From Streptomyces gelaticus (GTDB lineage Bacteria; Actinomycetota; Actinomycetes; Streptomycetales; Streptomycetaceae): a stretch of DNA of 52,435 nt. The stretch lies in the NCBI RefSeq assembly GCF_014649535.1, contig NZ_BMTF01000001.1, positions 7,866 to 60,300 on the forward strand. The letters run 5' to 3'. The position numbers and the translations under genes were made by a program. The notes beneath the pieces are model-generated. The model had not been told where the DNA came from and searched no databases. It worked only from the letters and a program-made list of their open reading frames with translations. The first letter of the stretch is position 1, and each line of letters opens with the position of its first letter. Below, piece after piece: positions 1-7,321 of the stretch.

Positions 1-919
1 GTGATTGGCATGGTCGTCCTCCTGTGTGAACTGCTGTGTGATATCGGTGAGTTGGCTTGAGCCGGGTCACGGTCGGGGACCCCTGGCCACGACGTGGACC
101 ACCGGGCCACCGGATCGGCCGTCCTCGCTCGCCTCCTCCTCGGCCGCTCTCACGGGTAAGTCGTGGGACACACCCGGGGCAGCGCCCGAAATCTCTGCCG
201 GGAGAGGCGCCGGCAGCGGCCTTCGCCAGGGAGGAACCGTGATGAGCTGTGCAGCGTGCCTCGGCCCCGGACGCCGTGTCGGGCCCACCACGGGTGCCGC
301 TTCGTGCGAGCCGGTGCTGCCCCCATGGTGCTGGACCGACAGCCGCCGAACTCTTCCCCCCCGGCGCGAGGCCGAGGTGTTCACATGACTGATGTCGACT
401 CGCTGACGGTGGCCATGACCCCACGAGGGCCGCAGAGTTCGCGGCCACGCCCGTGACCTTGACGACGAGGTACTCGGTGTGCGCGGATGGCTCGCGCACC
501 GCTCCCTTGCAGATGCCGGGGGCTTCCGCATCAGCCTCTGCCATGACCTGGCAGAGGCGACTGGCCGGGTCCAAGTCCTCTACGGGGGCGCCCATCGCGG
601 TCATCCCGAGCAGCCGATGCCGAGGCCCGTCATACCTGCAACGCCGGCGAACAGAACGGTTCCGCGCTCCCCCGGAGAGTGATGGGCGGCCCACCGGTCG
701 AGATGCTCAAGTGACCCATACAAATGGAATATGACACAAGGGCCTTGACGAAGAGTCAGCCCGATGGGCGAGCGCACAGGGGCGGTCGGAACAGTACGCC
801 GGTGGGAGTGGAATCCGCCGCGCCCCCACCACGCGCCCTCGGGGTGCGCGGCGTGGCCCGCCACCACGCGGTGAAGACGGTCCGGCGGCGCCCACGGGCG
901 GCCTGAGCACCCGCAGGGC
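1..919. other. No convincing intact gene; low-coding region with one possible scar
   Basis: Open frames here overlap on both strands, have mixed codon use and resemble no family I recognise. The only part with Streptomyces-like third-position GC is about 385-682, listed separately. I see no tRNA, strong hairpin or repeat. The stretch just before the macro-domain gene (about 690-919) should hold its promoter, but no clear -35/-10 pair is visible. Confidence 0.5.
385..682 (+). pseudogene. Possible degraded small gene of unknown family
   Basis: A reading that starts at ATG 385 (MTDVDSLTVAMT) and shifts frame near 418 continues as HARDLDDEVLGVRGWLAHRS and on to LYGGAHRGHPEQ, ending at 682. Third positions in the second frame are mostly G or C as far as about residue 50, and the peptide looks protein-like, whereas the surrounding frames do not. 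A TGA at 416-418 blocks the second frame, so an intact gene would need a frameshift. The middle part loosely recalls small effector-associated proteins of Streptomyces, but this is only an impression. It could equally be non-coding. Confidence 0.25.
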
Positions 920-1468
920 ATGATGGTCCACATGCGTACACCCGAGGGCGTGACCGTCACCCTGGTCCGCGGCGACATCACCCGGCAGTCCGCCGATGTC
1001 ATCGTCAACGCGGCGAACTCCTCCCTGCTCGGCGGAGGCGGCGTCGACGGTGCGATCCACCGCCGGGGCGGTCCGGAGATCCTTGCCGCGTGCCGGGAAC
1101 TGCGCGCATCGCAGTACGGAAAGGGCCTGCGCACCGGCCAGGCGGTCGCCACCACCGCCGGAGCACTCGACGCCCAGTGGGTCGTCCACACCGTCGGCCC
1201 GGTCTGGAGCGGCTCCGAGGACCGCTCGGCTCTCCTCGCTTCGTGCTACCGCGAATCACTGCGGGTGGCCGCAGAGTTGGGGGCGCGTACCGTCGCCTTC
1301 CCGGCCATCTCGACCGGGATCTACGGCTGGCCCATGGACGACGGGGCGCGCATCGCCGTCCGCACGGTCCTGGCGGAGGCCGCGCCGCCCGTGACGGAGG
1401 TGCGGTTCGTGCTGTTCGACGCGCAGGCGTACGCGGAGTTCGAAGAGGTACTGGCGGCGCAGGACTGA
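920..1468 (+). CDS. Macro-domain protein, probable ADP-ribose / O-acetyl-ADP-ribose hydrolase
   Basis: A single macro domain fills this 182-residue protein. The ADP-ribose-binding signature is clear: GDITRQSADVIVNAANSSL at about 18-36, then GGGGVDGAIHRRGG, and the late loop FPAISTGIYGWP. The family removes ADP-ribose from proteins or hydrolyses O-acetyl-ADP-ribose, the by-product of sirtuin deacetylases; it is cytoplasmic. ATG 932 (MRTPEGVTV) is an alternative start and may be the true one, since neither start has a strong ribosome binding site. It is read alone, convergent with the CobW-like gene. A sirtuin gene lies 6 kb away in the same window. The domain call is firm; the exact substrate is inferred. 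Confidence 0.9.
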   Translation: MMVHMRTPEGVTVTLVRGDITRQSADVIVNAANSSLLGGGGVDGAIHRRGGPEILAACRELRASQYGKGLRTGQAVATTAGALDAQWVVHTVGPVWSGSEDRSALLASCYRESLRVAAELGARTVAFPAISTGIYGWPMDDGARIAVRTVLAEAAPPVTEVRFVLFDAQAYAEFEEVLAAQD

Positions 1469-1493
1469 TCTGCGGGCGCCGCCGGCCGGTGCG

Positions 1494-2648
1494 TCAGTGG
1501 GCCGGATCGAGGAACGAGTCGAAGGGGGCCGGGAGCCGTCTCCACGCCTCGGTGCCCGCGGCGTATTCGGTGTCGGTGAGCAGGCAGGAATCGAGGAGCC
1601 GGGCCAGCCCCTCCCGGTCGAGTCCGGGGGAGGTGAAGACGAGGTGCTGGCAGCGGTCGCCGTGCTCGGGATGCCAGTCCAGGGCGGCCGCGGCCCGGCG
1701 GACCGGAGGCACCATGTCCCAGGCCGCGTCCGGCAGTGAGGCCAGCCATGGGCCCGCGCTCTCCACGCAGAGCGCGCCCCCGGCGGCGTCCCAGGCCAGC
1801 AGGGTGTCGGGGCGGTCGGCGAGCCAGAAGCGGCCCCGGCTGCGCGCGGCCGCACAGCACAGCTCCTCCAGCGCCTGGAAGAGCCGCTCGGGGTGGAAGG
1901 GGCGGTGGTGGTGCCAGACGAGCGTGGCGACTCCGGCCTCGTCCGCCTCCTGCGGCAGCAGCGCGCATGCCGGGTGCTGGGCCGCGGCCGCCGATTCCAC
2001 GTCGAAGCCCGCGAAGGCGAGCAGGACCAGTTCATCGGATCCGGACGACACCTGACGGGCCGTCGGGTGGAGCTGCGCGAGCAGCGCGCGGTCCTCGTCG
2101 TCGGCCGCGTCGCTGTCGACGAGAACGAGCACCGGCGCGTACTCCAGCTGCCGCGCCCAGGTGTCGCCGACGGTCCGCCGGTCCGTGGCGGCCGCCGCCA
2201 GACCCGCTTCGGCCAGGTCGTCGCCGTTGCCGAGGCAGGGCATGACGAGAGCGGGGTCGACGGCCGTCATCACATTGGTGAGTTCGAGGGCGTCGCCGCC
2301 GTGCGCGACGACGGCCTCGGCCATCGCCCTCGGCTCGACGGAGTCCCACAGTTCGACGACCGCGAGCCGGGTCTGGCCGTCGGCGGCGAGCCGCTCCAGC
2401 TCCGGCACCAGGTCCTCGCGCAACGCGCAGCAGGCGCAGTCGTCGACGAGCGGGGCCCGTCCGCGCGACAGCTCGCCCGAGGCGTCGCGGACGAGACGCC
2501 GTACGGCGCCCTCGGTGGCCGTGGCCAGATCGTGGTGGAGCGCGACGCTGCCGGGGACGGTGCGCAGCAGCCGGTCCACGACCTCCTTGCGTGCGTCGGA
2601 GTGGAGCCCGCCGACGATCACGACGGGCAGTCGGTCGCTGCCGCGCAT
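1494..2648 (-). CDS. CobW/COG0523-like protein with degenerate nucleotide-binding motifs
   Basis: A 384-residue protein with the layout of CobW/COG0523 zinc metallochaperones: N-terminal GTPase-like domain and C-terminal CobW_C domain (RFWLADRP, WHPEHGDRCQHLVF). The metal-binding cluster survives as CACCALREDL at about residue 73. The P-loop does not: where the family has G-x4-GK[ST], this has GGLHSDARKE, and the NKxD base-recognition motif appears replaced by VDSDAAD. GTP hydrolysis is therefore doubtful. It begins one base inside the rpmE2 stop (TGATG), so it is translationally coupled to zinc-stress ribosomal proteins L31B and L33. Inferred role: zinc allocation under zinc starvation, possibly as a binding rather than catalytic protein. 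Confidence 0.85.
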   Translation of the reverse strand: MRGSDRLPVVIVGGLHSDARKEVVDRLLRTVPGSVALHHDLATATEGAVRRLVRDASGELSRGRAPLVDDCACCALREDLVPELERLAADGQTRLAVVELWDSVEPRAMAEAVVAHGGDALELTNVMTAVDPALVMPCLGNGDDLAEAGLAAAATDRRTVGDTWARQLEYAPVLVLVDSDAADDEDRALLAQLHPTARQVSSGSDELVLLAFAGFDVESAAAAQHPACALLPQEADEAGVATLVWHHHRPFHPERLFQALEELCCAAARSRGRFWLADRPDTLLAWDAAGGALCVESAGPWLASLPDAAWDMVPPVRRAAAALDWHPEHGDRCQHLVFTSPGLDREGLARLLDSCLLTDTEYAAGTEAWRRLPAPFDSFLDPAH

Positions 2649-2902
2649 CACTTCGCCCCGCTTCGGCCGTAGCGGCGCTCGAACCGCTCGACGCGGCCCG
2701 CGGTGTCCAGAACGCGGGCGGTGCCCGTGTAGAAGGGGTGGCTCGCGGAGGAGATCTCGACGTCGACGACGGGGTAGGTGTTGCCGTCCTCCCACTCGAC
2801 CGTCTTCGCGCCGGTCGCGGTGGAGCGGGTGAGGAAGGCGGAGCCGGCCGCCTTGTCGCGGAAGACGACGGGGCCGTACGCGGGGTGGATTCCGGGCTTC
2901 AT
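2648..2902 (-). CDS. rpmE2: 50S ribosomal protein L31 type B (zinc-independent paralogue)
   Basis: 84 residues, starting [20 protein letters not shown], with the [19 protein letters not shown] block typical of type-B L31. It lacks the CxxC zinc-binding cysteines of the housekeeping form. Such paralogues replace the zinc-containing protein on the ribosome when zinc is scarce, freeing the metal. It is the middle gene of a minus-strand unit rpmG - rpmE2 - cobW-like, and its stop overlaps the next start by one base. Regulation by Zur is expected from the palindrome at 3146-3166. Confidence 0.95.
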   Translation of the reverse strand: MKPGIHPAYGPVVFRDKAAGSAFLTRSTATGAKTVEWEDGNTYPVVDVEISSASHPFYTGTARVLDTAGRVERFERRYGRSGAK

Positions 2903-2967
2903 GACGGTGTCCTTCTGGATCGCTGGAGTGCTGGGTTGCTGGGGGCGGTCGGCCGGGCGAGGGCGGC

Positions 2968-3132
2968 TCAGCGTTCTTCGCGGAACTCGACGTGCCTGCG
3001 GGCCACCGGGTCGTACTTGCGCAGGACCATCCGCTCGGGGTCGTTCCGGCGGTTCTTGCGGGTGACGTAGGTGGAGCCGGTTCCGGCGGTGGAGCGGAGC
3101 CTGACAACCGGCCGTAGTTCATTGCGTGCCAT
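2968..3132 (-). CDS. rpmG: 50S ribosomal protein L33 (zinc-independent form)
   Basis: 54 residues, [20 protein letters not shown] to VEFREER, the usual bacterial L33 length and pattern ([22 protein letters not shown]). It has no cysteines, so it is the zinc-free form. It is the first gene of the minus-strand side of the zinc island; its start codon lies 13 bases from the palindrome at 3146-3166. Divergent L28 and S14 genes on the other side are also zinc-free paralogues, so both arms are probably derepressed together. Confidence 0.95.
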   Translation of the reverse strand: MARNELRPVVRLRSTAGTGSTYVTRKNRRNDPERMVLRKYDPVARRHVEFREER

Positions 3133-3145
3133 GACCGCTACTATA

Positions 3146-3166
3146 TGGCAATGATTTCCATTGCCA
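3146..3166. promoter_or_regulatory. Probable Zur box between divergent zinc-stress ribosomal genes
   Basis: A perfect inverted repeat, TGGCAATG (3146-3153) and CATTGCCA (3159-3166), separated by ATTTC. The centre closely resembles the AT-rich core of known actinobacterial Zur boxes (AATGATTTTCATT type). It lies 13 bases from the rpmG start and 33 bases from the rpmB start, where one repressor could control both directions. The palindrome is directly visible; Zur as its ligand is inferred from the gene content. Confidence 0.8.
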
Positions 3167-3199
3167 ACAAGTCGTTCTCCATGGAAGACAGGTGACTTT

Positions 3200-3436
3200 G
3201 TGTCCGCCCACTGCCAACTGACCGGCGCCCGGCCGGGTTTCGGCAACACCGTCTCCCACTCGCACCGGCGCACCTCGCGCCGCTTCGACCCCAATATCCA
3301 GCGCAAGAGATACTGGCTGGCGAGCGAGGGCCGGCATGTCCGGCTGACGCTCGGCGCCAGGGCGATCAGGACCGTCGACAACATCGGGATCGAGGCGGCC
3401 GTCGCCCGCATCCGCGCCAGGGGAGGCAAGGTCTGA
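3200..3436 (+). CDS. rpmB: 50S ribosomal protein L28 (zinc-independent form)
   Basis: 78 residues from GTG 3200: the N-terminus [20 protein letters not shown] and the core [13 protein letters not shown] are diagnostic of L28. Only one cysteine remains, so the CxxC zinc motif of the zinc-binding form is absent. The upstream in-frame extension is non-homologous and overlaps the palindrome, which is why the GTG is chosen. The stop shares one base with the start of rpsN (TGATG), so the two are coupled. Part of the divergent zinc-starvation set with rpmG and rpmE2. Confidence 0.93.
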   Translation: MSAHCQLTGARPGFGNTVSHSHRRTSRRFDPNIQRKRYWLASEGRHVRLTLGARAIRTVDNIGIEAAVARIRARGGKV

Positions 3437-3741
3437 TGGCCAAGAAGAGCAAGATCGCGCAGAACGAGAAGCGCAGGGCGACCGTCGAGCGGTACGCCGC
3501 CCGGCGCGCCGAGTTGAAGGAGATCATCCGCCGGCCCTCCACCACGGACTCCGAACGCCGGGCCGCCGCGGACGAGCTCCGGCGCCAGCCGCGCGACGCC
3601 GGCGCGACCCGGGTGCGCAACCGGGACAGCGTGGACGGGCGGCCCCGCGGATACCTGCGGAAGTTCGGTCTCTCCCGCGTGCGCGCACGCGAGCAGGCCC
3701 ATGCCGGATTCCTACCAGGGGTCACCAAGTCCTCCTGGTGA
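3436..3741 (+). CDS. rpsN: 30S ribosomal protein S14 (zinc-independent form)
   Basis: 101 residues, beginning [20 protein letters not shown] and ending with the S14 signature [20 protein letters not shown] and [20 protein letters not shown]. The long form without the CxxC-CxxC zinc ribbon is the alternative S14 used when zinc is limiting. It overlaps rpmB by one base. A GC-rich hairpin follows at 3768-3799. Confidence 0.95.
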   Translation: MAKKSKIAQNEKRRATVERYAARRAELKEIIRRPSTTDSERRAAADELRRQPRDAGATRVRNRDSVDGRPRGYLRKFGLSRVRAREQAHAGFLPGVTKSSW

Positions 3742-3767
3742 CAGCCGACGCGGGCGCGCCCCGGCGG

Positions 3768-3799
3768 AGCCCCGGTGGCCGAACCGGCCCACCGGGGCT
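3768..3799 (+). terminator. Hairpin terminator after rpmB-rpsN
   Basis: AGCCCCGGTG (3768-3777) pairs perfectly with CACCGGGGCT (3790-3799), a 10-bp stem. It has no long T-run, which is common in Streptomyces. It lies 26 bases after the rpsN stop. Confidence 0.6.
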
Positions 3800-3885
3800 T
3801 CCGGGCGAGCAACAAGTCCTGGCAGCGCGACGTCGATGTCGGATTCTCGCCAGCCCCCGCGTCCCGGGTGGCGGATGCTTGAGCC

Positions 3886-5358
3886 ATGTACACCGACACC
3901 GAGCGCTGCGTACGGGCCGTCCAGTCCAAGGACGCCCGCTTCGACGGCTGGTTCTTCACGGCGGTCCTGACCACCCGGATCTACTGCCGCCCCAGCTGCC
4001 CGGCCGTACCGCCCAAGGTCGAGAACATGACCTTCTATCCCAGCGCCGCAGCCTGCCAGCAGGCCGGATTCCGGGCCTGCAAGCGGTGCCGGCCCGACAC
4101 CAGCCCCGGCTCCCCGGAGTGGAACGCCCGAGCCGACTCCGTCGCCCGCGCGATGCGGCTCATCCGGGACGGTGTCGTCGACCGCGAAGGCGTCCCCGGG
4201 CTCGCTGCCCGGCTCGGCTACTCCGCCCGGCAGATCGAGCGCCAACTGCTCGCCGAGCTGGGCGCCGGCCCGCTGGCCCTGGCCCGCGCGCAACGCGCCC
4301 AGACCGCGCGGCTGCTCATCGAGACGACCGGACTCCCCATGGCGGAGGTCGCGTTCGCCGCCGGGTTCTCCTCGATCCGCACCTTCAACGACACCGTCCG
4401 CGCGGTCTTCGCGCTGGCCCCCGGCGAGCTGCGCAGCCGCGCCACCCGGTCCGCGAAACCGCCGGTCGCTCCGGGAGTGATAGCGCTTCGGCTGCCGTAC
4501 CGGGCCCCGCTCAACCCCAGCAACCTCTTCGGCCATCTCGCCGCGACCGCCGTCCCCGGCGTCGAGGAGTGGCGCGACGGTGCCTACCGCCGCACGCTCT
4601 CCCTGCGGCACGGACACGGCATCGTCGCGCTCACCCCGCACCCCGACCACATCGCCTGCCGCCTCTCCCTCACCGATCCACGCGATCTCACCCTCGCGAT
4701 CAGCCGCTGCCGCTGGCTGCTCGACCTGGACGCCGACCCGGTCGCCGTCGACGAGCAGCTGTGCGTCGATCCGCTCCTCGCGCCCCTGGTCCGCAAGGAG
4801 CCCGGCCGACGGGTGCCGCGTACCGTCGACGGCGCGGAGTTCGCGGTGCGGGCGGTGCTCGGCCAGCAGGTCTCGACCGCCGCTGCCCGCACCCACGCGG
4901 CCCGTCTGGTCGCCGCGCACGGCCTGCCCGTCGACGATCCGGAGGGCGGTCTCACCCACCTCTTCCCGGACCCCGGGGAGCTGGCCGGACTGGACCCCGA
5001 ACGACTCGCCCTGCCACGCAGCCGCCGCACCACCCTCACCACCCTCGTCGGCGCGCTCGCCGACGGCTCGCTGCGGCTGGGCACCGACACCGACTGGGAG
5101 CAGGCGCGGGCCGAACTGACCGCCCTCCCCGGCTTCGGCCCCTGGACCGTCGAGGTGATCGCGATGCGGGCGCTCGGCGACCCTGACGCCTTCCTCCCCA
5201 CCGACCTCGGCATCCGGCGCGCGGCCGAGCAGCTGGGCCTGCCCTCGACACCGGCGGCGCTCACCGCCCGCGCGGCTGCCTGGCGCCCCTGGCGCGCGTA
5301 CGCGGTCCAGTACCTGTGGACCGTCGACAACCACCCCATCAACCACCTGCCCACCTGA
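3886..5358 (+). CDS. alkA: Ada-AlkA fusion: methyl-phosphotriester sensor plus 3-methyladenine DNA glycosylase
   Basis: 490 residues with three parts. Residues 1-75 form an Ada zinc domain with four cysteines (C34, C38, C65, C68) that accepts methyl groups from DNA phosphotriesters. An AraC-type helix-turn-helix follows (about 85-185, GYSARQIERQLL and AGFSSIRTFNDTVR). The C-terminal half is an AlkA glycosylase with helix-hairpin-helix LPGFGPWTVEVIAMRALG and the catalytic aspartate in LPTDLGIRRA. It removes alkylated purines and probably activates its own adaptive response. ogt follows after 21 bases, so the two are likely co-transcribed. No strong ribosome binding site is seen before ATG 3886. 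Confidence 0.95.
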   Translation: MYTDTERCVRAVQSKDARFDGWFFTAVLTTRIYCRPSCPAVPPKVENMTFYPSAAACQQAGFRACKRCRPDTSPGSPEWNARADSVARAMRLIRDGVVDREGVPGLAARLGYSARQIERQLLAELGAGPLALARAQRAQTARLLIETTGLPMAEVAFAAGFSSIRTFNDTVRAVFALAPGELRSRATRSAKPPVAPGVIALRLPYRAPLNPSNLFGHLAATAVPGVEEWRDGAYRRTLSLRHGHGIVALTPHPDHIACRLSLTDPRDLTLAISRCRWLLDLDADPVAVDEQLCVDPLLAPLVRKEPGRRVPRTVDGAEFAVRAVLGQQVSTAAARTHAARLVAAHGLPVDDPEGGLTHLFPDPGELAGLDPERLALPRSRRTTLTTLVGALADGSLRLGTDTDWEQARAELTALPGFGPWTVEVIAMRALGDPDAFLPTDLGIRRAAEQLGLPSTPAALTARAAAWRPWRAYAVQYLWTVDNHPINHLPT

Positions 5359-5379
5359 GGAAGCCCGGGAAGCCCAGCC

Positions 5380-5904
5380 ATGACAACGACGCATCCGCGT
5401 ACGACGACCAGGCAGCACACGGTCCTCGACAGCCCCTACGGTCCGCTCACCCTCGTCGCCACCGACAAGGTCCTCTCGGGCCTCTACATGACCGGCCAGC
5501 GGCACCGCCCGCCCGAGGAGACGTTCGGCGAACCCGACCCACGGCCCTTCACCGAGACCGCCCGCCAGCTCGACGCCTACTTCGCCGGGGAACTGCACAC
5601 CTTCGACCTGCCGCTGCACCTGGACGGCACGCCGTTCCAGCGCCGCGTCTGGGCACAGCTCCAGCTGATTCCGTACGGCGAGACCCGCTCGTACGGCGAA
5701 CTGGCCGAGAACCTCGGCAAACCGGGCGCCTCACGTGCCGTGGGGCTCGCCAACGGCAAGAACCCGGTGGGCATCATCGTCCCCTGCCACCGTGTCATCG
5801 GCGCCTCGGGCAGCCTCACCGGCTACGGCGGCGGGCTCGACCGCAAACAGCGGCTGCTGGCCTTCGAGAAGGGTACGGAGAACGACACCCCGGCGCTCTT
5901 CTGA
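5380..5904 (+). CDS. ogt: Methylated-DNA-protein-cysteine methyltransferase
   Basis: 174 residues. The active-site motif IIVPCHRVIG, containing the alkyl-acceptor cysteine, is followed by the usual GSLTGYGGGLDRKQRLLAFE. It repairs O6-alkylguanine by irreversible transfer to that cysteine. It lies 21 bases after the Ada-AlkA gene on the same strand with a purine-rich leader, which makes an alkylation-damage operon very likely. Confidence 0.95.
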   Translation: MTTTHPRTTTRQHTVLDSPYGPLTLVATDKVLSGLYMTGQRHRPPEETFGEPDPRPFTETARQLDAYFAGELHTFDLPLHLDGTPFQRRVWAQLQLIPYGETRSYGELAENLGKPGASRAVGLANGKNPVGIIVPCHRVIGASGSLTGYGGGLDRKQRLLAFEKGTENDTPALF

Positions 5905-5930
5905 GCCCGCCGGCCCATGCCCATGGAAAC

Positions 5931-5957
5931 GGACCCGGACCCGAGTGGTCCGGGCCC
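5931..5957. terminator. Bidirectional hairpin between ogt and the GDT1 gene
   Basis: GGACCCGGACC (5931-5941) faces GGTCCGGGCCC (5947-5957) across a 5-base loop: 11 pairs with one A-C mismatch. It lies 26 bases after the ogt stop and 35 bases before the convergent GDT1 stop, so it can serve both. Confidence 0.7.
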
Positions 5958-5992
5958 GTCCGCACGTCCCTAAGTGCCCTGCGGGCGTGGCG

Positions 5993-6580
5993 TCAGCCGG
6001 TGAAGATCTCCACCAGGGTCCAGATCGCCAGCCCCAGCATGCAGAGCCCGCCGATCCGCTGGACCGTCTTCAACGGCACGCGCTTGGCGATGAAGCGCCC
6101 GGCGAGCAGGGCCAGCGCCGAGACGGACATCAGCGCGGCCGCGGACCCGATCGCCGTGGACCAAGTGCCGTCGCTCGCGGCCAGATTGGCCGTGGTGATC
6201 TGGGTGAGATCGCCCCATTCGCTGATGAAGACGGCCATGAAGGCGGTCGAGTAGACCGGCCAGAAACCGGTCACCGTCTTCGCCGCGCCGTCCTCGTCGC
6301 CGTCATCGCCGCCGCCCGAGCGCAGCAGCATGAAGGCCCCGAACGCGAAGAGGGAGGCGGAGACGAGCTTGACGATCCAGTCGGGCAGCAGCCCGATCAG
6401 GCTGCCGGCCCCCACCGCGATGGCGACGTGCACGATGAACGCGGACGAAGTGCCGAACCAGACGTACAGCGGTCGCATGCGGGTGCCCATGGCGAGCGAC
6501 GCGAACATCGTCTTGTCGGGGAGTTCCGCGAGGAAGATCAGCCCGAAGGCGGTGAGAATCGCCAGGGGGTCGAGGTGCAT
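5993..6580 (-). CDS. TMEM165/GDT1 family membrane protein, probable Mn2+ (or Ca2+) exporter
   Basis: 195 residues with about six membrane segments and two copies of the family signature: FLAELPDKTMFASL near residue 16 and FISEWGDLTQITTAN in the second half (E-x-G/P-D-K/L-T). These acidic motifs form the cation site in GDT1/MneA-type transporters. Start ATG 6580 (MHLDPLAIL) places the first helix at the N-terminus; the upstream in-frame extension is not membrane-like. A manganese-sensing riboswitch of the yybP-ykoY class lies upstream on the same strand, which strongly supports Mn2+ export. Convergent with ogt. Confidence 0.92.
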   Translation of the reverse strand: MHLDPLAILTAFGLIFLAELPDKTMFASLAMGTRMRPLYVWFGTSSAFIVHVAIAVGAGSLIGLLPDWIVKLVSASLFAFGAFMLLRSGGGDDGDEDGAAKTVTGFWPVYSTAFMAVFISEWGDLTQITTANLAASDGTWSTAIGSAAALMSVSALALLAGRFIAKRVPLKTVQRIGGLCMLGLAIWTLVEIFTG

Positions 6581-6684
6581 TCCGGGTGGCTTTCTGTAAG
6601 AGCCGGGCCCCGGGCCTTCGCGAAGCGCCACGCGGGCTTCCGGAGGACCACTCGGCCCGGCATGACGTCAGCGCCCACGGGGTG

Positions 6685-6803
6685 CGGGCGTGTCATACCT
6701 GACCGAAGGTCTCGCCCGCCCGCCATCGTCCACGGGCCCGGCCACCGGGAACCCGGGGGTTCCAGTGTGTCGACGACCGGTTTGCGGGGCTACTCCCCTT
6801 CGC
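6685..6803 (-). ncRNA. yybP-ykoY manganese riboswitch
   Basis: Read on the minus strand, the conserved 5' element GGGGAGTAGCCCC (6798-6786) is followed by ACCGGTCGTCGACACA, a GC-rich hairpin, and the 3' element GAGACCTTCGGTCAGGTATG, then ACACGCCC (6713 down to about 6684). Both conserved blocks and their spacing match the yybP-ykoY aptamer, which binds Mn2+ and switches on exporters. It lies about 105 bases upstream of the GDT1-family gene. Boundaries are approximate. A covariance-model search (RF00080) would settle it. Confidence 0.88.
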
Positions 6804-6916
6804 AGCCACCAACTGTACCCCACCCGCTCACGGGGGAGAGCAGGTGTTCGATCCGATGGCCGGGATGGGTACAGTCCCCTGATGATCATTCGCGCCCGCA
6901 CCGGAAGCGTCCCCGC

Positions 6917-7321
6917 ATGAGCCGCCGCACCCCACGGGCCGTCCCCGCCCAGGGGGCGTCGCGGCCCACCGTCAGCGTCTGCCGCGGCTGCTGCTGCGGC
7001 ACGGCCAAGGTTCCGGACGTGGACCACGCCGGTCAGCTCGCCGAACTGCGGCGGTCGCTCGGCGAGTCGGCCACGGTCCGTGCCGTGGACTGCCTGGACG
7101 CCTGCGAACAGGCCAATGTCATCGTCGTGCAGCCGTCGGCCGAGGGCCGCCGTGCGGGCGGCCGCCCGGTCTGGCTCGGGCTGGTCAACGACCCGGACGC
7201 GGTGACGGACATCGCCGCCTGGGCCGGGGCGGGCGGTCCGGGACTGGTGGACCCGCCGGAGATCCTCGACCTGTACACGTTCCGCCCTTCGCGCCGCATG
7301 CAGCAGGAGATCGAACGCTAA
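6917..7321 (+). CDS. Thioredoxin-like [2Fe-2S] ferredoxin-domain protein
   Basis: 134 residues from ATG 6917. It has the spaced cysteines of thioredoxin-like ferredoxins: SVCRGCCCGTAKVPDVDHAG near residue 21 and AVDCLDACEQANVIVV near residue 57. Streptomyces homologues are annotated as (2Fe-2S) ferredoxin domain proteins; their redox partner is unknown. It converges on the sirtuin gene with the two stop codons interlocked in four bases (7318-7321). No clear ribosome binding site was seen. Confidence 0.8.
   Translation: MSRRTPRAVPAQGASRPTVSVCRGCCCGTAKVPDVDHAGQLAELRRSLGESATVRAVDCLDACEQANVIVVQPSAEGRRAGGRPVWLGLVNDPDAVTDIAAWAGAGGPGLVDPPEILDLYTFRPSRRMQQEIER

Noticed and set aside
2646..2650. Frameshift joining L33, L31B and the CobW-like protein into one reading frame
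   Set aside because: The long frame is incidental; each gene has its own start, stop and family-standard length with TGATG coupling.
3712..5619. A 635-codon open frame antisense to the Ada-AlkA gene
   Set aside because: Mirror artefact of high GC at third positions; no recognisable domain.
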